50,031 nucleotides of DNA. Origin: Acidobacteriota bacterium (GTDB lineage Bacteria > Acidobacteriota > Terriglobia > Bryobacterales > Bryobacteraceae). Position 1 is the first letter of the stretch. Each line of letters opens with the position of its first letter. The DNA lies in the NCBI GenBank assembly GCA_003223115.1, contig QHXW01000020.1:1-50031 (forward strand), read 5' to 3'. The position numbers were made by a program, and so were the translations under genes. Below are positions 45,260 through 50,031 of the stretch, in pieces. The notes under the pieces were generated by a model. That model saw only the letters and a list, made by a program, of their open reading frames with translations, was not told where the DNA came from and searched no databases.

Positions 45260-45429
45260 GCCGGAGAAAACCTCAGGAATTAAGATAACTTCGACTAGTG
45301 TAACATGGGACTCTTCGAGACCAGGCTCGAAGACATGACGCTAACCAAAGTAAACTGAACTTCGCTTCTCCAAATTCGCAGTTGATGACAACTGGCCGCC
45401 GGAGTACAAGTGAGTAGTCCCTGCTCTCC

Positions 45430-45753
45430 CCGGTTACGGCCAGCGCAGAGAGTTGCCGGCTGGACGGCCCGGTCGTGCCTGGTCACGATCGATCAGATGT
45501 TGAAAGACTAGAATGTTCCCCGCGTCGACTTTATCGAAATGGATATCGAAGGCGCGGAGAAACAGGCATTGGCAGGAGGCCGCGAGACTATCCAATACCG
45601 GCCCCGCAGGGCCCTCGCGACCGAACATCTGCCCGATGATGCCAAAAGATTCCGCAGGTGATCCGCAGCATCTCCGCCGATTACAAGACCGAGTGCGGCC
45701 CTTGCGAGTACGCCGACAACCACATCCGCCCGCAGGTGCTGTACTTTTACTGA
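45430..45753 (+). pseudogene. C-terminal remnant of an FkbM methyltransferase
   Basis: LVTIDQMLKD, an in-frame TAG, then NVPRVDFIEMDIEGAEKQAL (FkbM hallmark). A further shift near 45650 leads to VIRSISADYKTECGPCEYAD with a stop at 45751-45753. The SAM-binding half is missing. Related to the intact gene at 19984-20898 but not a close copy. Confidence 0.75.
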
Positions 45754-45906
45754 GCGCGAGGCGCGCTTAGACGGCGCAAGAATACAAATGGCAAAGGCAT
45801 TCCGGCCTGCGCGTTCCTCAAATAGATTTTTTTCCGGGCTATAATTGTGTGCGCATTCGCATCGGAATCGGAAGCGCACCTTTATCGAACGAGAGACTTT
45901 AAAATA

Positions 45907-47058
45907 ATGACCAGACGGGGACTCGCAAAACTGGCCGCGGCGGGTGGCGCGGCGCTCTTGCAAAAGGATCGGCCGACAAAAGCAGAAAACAAATATACGG
46001 GCGCGCTTGACGGATTGGAAGCGAAAGTCGATCTGAAGAGCTTCGATCCGGTGGGCTTCACGCACAAGCTTTACGAATCTGCGCCGCTGAGCATGACCTT
46101 TCGCGCACAGAACCGCAGTCAGGCTGAGAGCTGGCAGAAGCAGTTCCGGGCCAAGCTCACCGAACTGGTGGGCGGATTTTCTTCTGCACGCACGCCGCTT
46201 CAGCCGGAAACGCTCGAAGTGCGTGAATTTCCCGCATACCGGCGCGAGAAATTCTTGATTGAAAGCCGGCCGGGGCTGGCGGTGCTTGGATACCTGCTGA
46301 CGCCCACGAATTCGAAACCACCCTATCGAACCATGGTCTGCGTTCCAGGTCACGGACGCGGCGTGGATGATATCGTCGGCATTGACGATCATGGCCAGGA
46401 TCGCACGAGCAAGGACGGTTACCAGCACGATTTCGCCATTCAGGTTGCCGAGCATGGACTGGCGGCGGTGGCGATCGAACCCATGGCCTTCGGCTGCCGT
46501 CGCGGCTCGCAGGCAAACAAGGAAGGGCTCGGCCATAGCTCCTGCCAGCCCGTGGCGGGCGCCGCGCTGATGCTGGGCCAGACCATGATCGGGTGGCGCG
46601 TTTACGACGTGATGCGCACCATCGACTGGATTGAAACCCGCAAGGAGCTGGATGCCGGGCGCGTGGGCTGCATGGGAATTTCCGGTGGCGGCACTTGCAC
46701 GCTGTTTTCGGCCGCGCTCGAACCACGCATCCGCGCGGCCATGGTGAGCGGATACCTCAACACGTTTCGCGACAGCGTGTTCAGCTTGTCTCACTGTATT
46801 GACAACTACGTTCCCGGAATTCTGAACTGGGGTGAGATGTACGACGTGGCGGCTCTGATTGCGCCGCGGCCGTTATTTGCCGAGAGCGGCGATAAGGACG
46901 ATATTTTCCCTGTCGAGGCGAGCCGCGCGACCTTTGCGCGTGTGAAGAAAGTTTATGATATTTTCAATGACGCGGAAAAATTCCAGAATGAAATCTTCGA
47001 CGGCGAGCACAGTTTTCACGGCGTGAAAGGCCTCCCGTTCCTGGTCGAACACCTGTAA
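45907..47058 (+). CDS. Alpha/beta hydrolase (acetyl-xylan-esterase-like, Abhydrolase_7 type)
   Basis: 383 residues. Start at MTRRGLAKLAAAGGAALLQK (45907), which has a twin-arginine-like signal; the longer ORF from 45847 adds a hydrophilic stretch before it. Nucleophile in GCMGISGGGTC, acid in SGDKDDIFP, histidine in GEHSFHG, in the right order. VCVPGHGRGVDD marks the oxyanion region. Such proteins deacetylate or de-esterify polysaccharides, often in the periplasm. Substrate unknown. Confidence 0.87.
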   Translation: MTRRGLAKLAAAGGAALLQKDRPTKAENKYTGALDGLEAKVDLKSFDPVGFTHKLYESAPLSMTFRAQNRSQAESWQKQFRAKLTELVGGFSSARTPLQPETLEVREFPAYRREKFLIESRPGLAVLGYLLTPTNSKPPYRTMVCVPGHGRGVDDIVGIDDHGQDRTSKDGYQHDFAIQVAEHGLAAVAIEPMAFGCRRGSQANKEGLGHSSCQPVAGAALMLGQTMIGWRVYDVMRTIDWIETRKELDAGRVGCMGISGGGTCTLFSAALEPRIRAAMVSGYLNTFRDSVFSLSHCIDNYVPGILNWGEMYDVAALIAPRPLFAESGDKDDIFPVEASRATFARVKKVYDIFNDAEKFQNEIFDGEHSFHGVKGLPFLVEHL

Positions 47059-47106
47059 CTCACGCGAATACCGTCGGCGGACTAAACCGAATAGAGCCAA
47101 GCGCGC

Positions 47107-47643
47107 ATGGAACACAAGCTCCAGAATGGAAAGCTGCTGCGTATGCTGGTGGGGGACATCACGAAAGTGCCTACTGACGGCATTGTGAATGCGGCGAATT
47201 CGGCGTTGGCTGGAGGTGGCGGAGTGGATGGCGCCATTCATCGGGCCGGTGGACCGTCCATCATGCAGGAACTGGACCAGATCCGCGCCAATGCCGGCGG
47301 ATGTCCCACAGGCAGCGCCGTGGTTACAGGAGCGGGACACCTCCCGGCTCAGCTTGTTTTCCACGCCGTGGGCCCAGTGTATCGCGACGGCAAACACCAG
47401 GAGCATGAGCTGCTGGCATTGTGCTACCGCAAATGCCTGGAACTGGCTGAGCAGCATGCCGTGAAGACCATCAGTTTTCCGTCCATCAGTACCGGTGCGT
47501 ATCGATATCCCATTCGCGATGCAGCGCAGATTGCGGTGTGCGAAGCCTTGCGGCATCTCGAGCAACCAGACGCCAAGGTGCAGGAAGTGGTTTTTGTGCT
47601 CTTCAGCGAATCGGATTACGAGGTGTATTCGAAAGTGGTGTAA
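47107..47643 (+). CDS. Macrodomain ADP-ribosyl hydrolase (O-acetyl-ADP-ribose deacetylase type)
   Basis: 178 residues. GDITKVPTDGIVNAANSALA with GGGGVDGAIHRAGG is the MacroD catalytic and ADP-ribose-binding core, and FPSISTGAYRYP is the second phosphate-binding loop. Length matches YmdB/MacroD. It removes ADP-ribose esters or deacetylates O-acetyl-ADP-ribose. No ADP-ribosyltransferase gene is adjacent. Confidence 0.92.
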   Translation: MEHKLQNGKLLRMLVGDITKVPTDGIVNAANSALAGGGGVDGAIHRAGGPSIMQELDQIRANAGGCPTGSAVVTGAGHLPAQLVFHAVGPVYRDGKHQEHELLALCYRKCLELAEQHAVKTISFPSISTGAYRYPIRDAAQIAVCEALRHLEQPDAKVQEVVFVLFSESDYEVYSKVV

Positions 47644-47733
47644 CGGGGGAGTGGAGAGGCGGAAGCTTTTTTCACACCACAGGCAGGAATGCCTATTCTA
47701 CTCGCAACTAGCTATAGCTTAAGCTAGCACAGT

Positions 47734-49044
47734 TCAGGAAACAGCGGCCCAGTCGGGTTGCAGCTCGGGGACTTCGATTTCGATGCGCGTACCGCGGCCG
47801 GGCTGGCTATCGATCCACATACGGTAATCGGTGCCGAACAAGACTTTCAAACGCTCGTTGACGTTGCTCACTCCAATACCTTGTTCCATCAGGTTGGCCA
47901 GCTTCAGCTCGGGAATGCCGACGCCGTCATCTTCCACGATGAGCAACAGGCGCCTGTCCGCAAGCCGGGTGCGCAGCGTGATGGTGCCGCCCTCAACCTT
48001 GTTGCTCAGCCCGTGTTTGATGCAGTTTTCGATCAGCGGCTGCAGAAGCATGCTGGGGACCAGGATGTCGAGACTCTCGGGATCGATTTCCTTTTCGAAC
48101 CGCAATTTCTCGCCGAAGCGCGCGACTTCAATCGCCAGGTAGTCTTCGATAAAATCCAGCTCATCGCGCAATGGGCTGAAATTATCGTGCTTGCGCAGCA
48201 GGCGACGGAGAATACGCGAAAGTTTCAGCACCATCAGACGCGCGTGCTCCGGGTTGATGCGAATGAGTGAAGAAACGGAATTCAGCGTGTTAAATAAAAA
48301 ATGCGGGTTGATCTGGCTGGTAAGGGCCTGGAGCCGAGCCTGCATCAGCGAACTCTGCTGCTGTTCCAGCTTGTTTTCGTTGCGAGTGTTGTTCCAGATC
48401 TTGAGGGGCAGCACCACAGCGAATAATGTGGCCGCGTAAACCGCCACGAAATCCCAAAAATGTGGAGGCTGGCGAGAGGGCTGCAGCGCGAAAATCCACT
48501 TCGGGCGCAAATAGTTCGTGGCTTCGCGGAGGAATTCGGCAAACAGGATCACTCCTAAAAAAATGAGCTGGAATCCTCCGCGGCGATAATTCTTTTGCTT
48601 GAATGCGCGGTAAAGATTGAGATCGAGAAACGGCGAGAAACGCCAGATCTCTTCGGTATCGGGCGCGCAATCCCGCAAGAGTCCGCCCAGCACGCCGATG
48701 GCTGCGAGCAAGGGCATGGTCAGGAGTTCGTGGTGAAACATGGCGGGAACTGAGATCAGGATGCCCGAAAGCAGCCCGGTAACGTAGCCGCCGAGAATTC
48801 CCGCAAGCAGGCTGCCTTCGAGGCCCAGATCGACGGCGAGGTAAGACTGGATCGCCACGCGCGTCGCGACGCCGGCCGCGAAGATGGCGGAAAACCACAA
48901 TGCCAATTGCAGCCGGTGATTGATGGTGCGGACCTCGCGTAGCAGCATGCGCTGCACGTGATTCGATCGCGCCAGAATGCTGGCCAGTGAAGCCACGACA
49001 CCCAGCTTCACGAGCAGCGTCAGCATGAGCAGGGGTCGTTCCAC
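47734..49044 (-). CDS. LytS/YehU-type sensor histidine kinase
   Basis: 436 residues. An N-terminal 5TM-LYT-like membrane region (~1-220, for example LLAGILGGYVTGLLSGIL) precedes His_kinase motif INPHFLFNTLNSVSSLIRIN (phospho-accepting H) and an HATPase domain: LLQPLIENCIKHGLSNKVEG (N-box), DDGVGIP (G1), GIGVSNVNERLKVLFG (G2). Partner response regulators of this type carry LytTR domains; none is in the window. Between this gene and the macrodomain gene is a small palindrome (47713-47724). Confidence 0.92.
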   Translation of the reverse strand: MERPLLMLTLLVKLGVVASLASILARSNHVQRMLLREVRTINHRLQLALWFSAIFAAGVATRVAIQSYLAVDLGLEGSLLAGILGGYVTGLLSGILISVPAMFHHELLTMPLLAAIGVLGGLLRDCAPDTEEIWRFSPFLDLNLYRAFKQKNYRRGGFQLIFLGVILFAEFLREATNYLRPKWIFALQPSRQPPHFWDFVAVYAATLFAVVLPLKIWNNTRNENKLEQQQSSLMQARLQALTSQINPHFLFNTLNSVSSLIRINPEHARLMVLKLSRILRRLLRKHDNFSPLRDELDFIEDYLAIEVARFGEKLRFEKEIDPESLDILVPSMLLQPLIENCIKHGLSNKVEGGTITLRTRLADRRLLLIVEDDGVGIPELKLANLMEQGIGVSNVNERLKVLFGTDYRMWIDSQPGRGTRIEIEVPELQPDWAAVS

Positions 49045-49202
49045 TGGCAGTTATTATAACGGCCGCCGCGCTGGGCAGAGTGCTCTGCAGCCGCGATAGA
49101 GCACGACCGGCGGAAGCCCGGATAAAACACGGGCGCGGCGCCGGTCTCACAAGTGCGCGGAGCGGGCACATATAATGGAATCAACCGCAGCAACGCGATC
49201 CC

Positions 49203-49829
49203 ATGCCTGCAACAAACGGATTTCGACTCGAAAAGGTGGCCGAAGCCAACTTCCCCACGCGCTGGGGCGGCTTCCGTATTTACGGTTTCGCGGGCCATGG
49301 TCCAGGTCGAGTAGAAGAGGCGGTCGTCCTCATCATGGGAGACCTGAACGAACGGGCCGGTGCTGTTCCGCCGCTGGTGCGCATCCACTCAGAATGTCTC
49401 ACCGGTGACGTGTTCCACAGCCTGCGTTGTGATTGCCGCGCGCAACTCGAAATGTCTCTCCAGCGGATCGCCGAAGAAGAACGTGGCATGCTGATTTATG
49501 AGCATCAGGAAGGGCGGGGCATCGGCCTGCTCAACAAGCTGCGCGCCTATGAGCTGCAGGACCAGGGCGCCGATACGGTCGAAGCGAACGAGCGTCTAGG
49601 ATTTGAAGTGGATCTGCGCAGCTACCAGTTGCCTGGCGCGATTCTGCGGTACTTCGACCTCGACAAGATTCGGCTGCTCTCAAATAATCCCGAAAAAGTG
49701 GAAGCCGTGGAGCGCGCCGGAGTCGCTGTGAAAGAGCGCATTCCCTGCCTGGTCGAAGCTCACGACTCAACGCAATCTTACCTGCGGACCAAAAAAGACA
49801 AGATGGGGCACTTGATCGACGGCCTCTAG
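49203..49829 (+). CDS. ribA: GTP cyclohydrolase II
   Basis: 208 residues. Zinc ligands in HSECLTGDVFHSLRCDC, catalytic YEHQEGRGIGL, and nucleotide-binding ANERLGFEVDLRSYQL. It converts GTP to the first riboflavin intermediate. Monofunctional, without the RibB half. ATG at 49203. The end of the window (49830-50031) has no gene. Confidence 0.95.
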   Translation: MPATNGFRLEKVAEANFPTRWGGFRIYGFAGHGPGRVEEAVVLIMGDLNERAGAVPPLVRIHSECLTGDVFHSLRCDCRAQLEMSLQRIAEEERGMLIYEHQEGRGIGLLNKLRAYELQDQGADTVEANERLGFEVDLRSYQLPGAILRYFDLDKIRLLSNNPEKVEAVERAGVAVKERIPCLVEAHDSTQSYLRTKKDKMGHLIDGL

Positions 49830-50031
49830 CAGGTTTCCAGCCCAACGGGTCTTCGCCTCTTGTTCGCCTAACATCAATACCTTGTGGTACTGGAACCAAT
49901 CCGCCACTTCTGTAGTACACCGCTAACCCACCGAAGCTAAAGAATTTCTTGAAAAAGACTCTTGAAATGTGAAAACTTGCGTGCCACAATCGGTTGTGGC
50001 CGAAAGTGGATGGATGTGGATCTAAGTGGCG

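Noticed and set aside
45508-46794. 428-codon open frame antisense to the alpha/beta hydrolase
   Set aside because: Shadow of a clear gene; composition low in hydrophobic core and no family features.
47713-47724. Palindrome TAGCTTAAGCTA between macrodomain and kinase genes as a terminator
   Set aside because: AT-rich 6-bp arms, no loop and no T-run.

Overview
The window looks like chromosomal DNA from an Acidobacteriota bacterium, probably close to Bryobacterales/Solibacter. This is inferred from gene content, not from a marker tree. The pointers are a MacB-like 'acidobacterial duplicated orphan permease', several 3' remnants of TPR-tailed proteins of the kind fused to acidobacterial Ser/Thr kinases, WPEWRG-type PQQ-propeller proteins, DUF4097 proteins behind an ECF sigma factor, and a MtrB/PioB-DmsE pair. 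I saw no rRNA, tRNA or CRISPR.

Layout. 1-560: serine-hydrolase fragment interrupted by a small insertion element. 0.66-5.2 kb: FUSC membrane protein, SDR oxidoreductase, PQQ-propeller protein. 5.2-5.9 kb: FitAB-like toxin-antitoxin pair with a palindromic operator. 6.0-9.6 kb: outer-membrane electron conduit (MtrB/PioB porin plus decaheme DmsE) expressed from a ~530-bp 5' module that recurs at 26 kb. 10.0-17.3 kb: intact TetR-TolC-HlyD-ABC-ABC-permease-permease efflux operon of the YbhGFSR type. 17.3-21.8 kb: gene graveyard (TPR remnant with an insertion, glycosyltransferase, DNA ligase and TPR pseudogenes, transposase piece) around an intact FkbM methyltransferase. 21.8-24.2 kb: orphan permease. 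25.2-26.5 kb: CuA cupredoxin plus monoheme protein behind the second copy of the 5' module. 26.6-31.5 kb: frameshifted MFS transporter and a YCII / DHFR-like / serine hydrolase / ECF sigma cluster in which three of four genes are broken. 31.6-36.9 kb: two more PIN toxin pairs, a LigD-type polymerase and ligase facing each other, and IS110-like remnants. 36.9-40.3 kb: housekeeping sigma factor, NrdR and a flippase-like membrane protein. 40.4-44.0 kb: ECF sigma, anti-sigma and envelope proteins ending in a DUF4097 protein. 44.3-49.8 kb: PPIase, FkbM remnant, alpha/beta hydrolase, macrodomain protein, LytS-type histidine kinase and GTP cyclohydrolase II.

The most interesting feature is the pair of ~530-bp repeats at 9.1-9.6 and 26.0-26.5 kb. 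Each carries a conserved CRP-like palindrome, a tandemly duplicated signal-peptide start and an out-of-frame upstream ORF, and the second start of each opens a different exported redox protein (decaheme cytochrome or CuA cupredoxin). This looks like one regulatory and export head joined to two electron-transfer operons. Also notable are a ~185-bp non-autonomous element whose insertion into a TPR remnant can be read against uninterrupted copies in the same window, a FitB-like toxin lacking its catalytic glutamate, and a VapBC pair bracketed by repeats containing IS110-like left ends.
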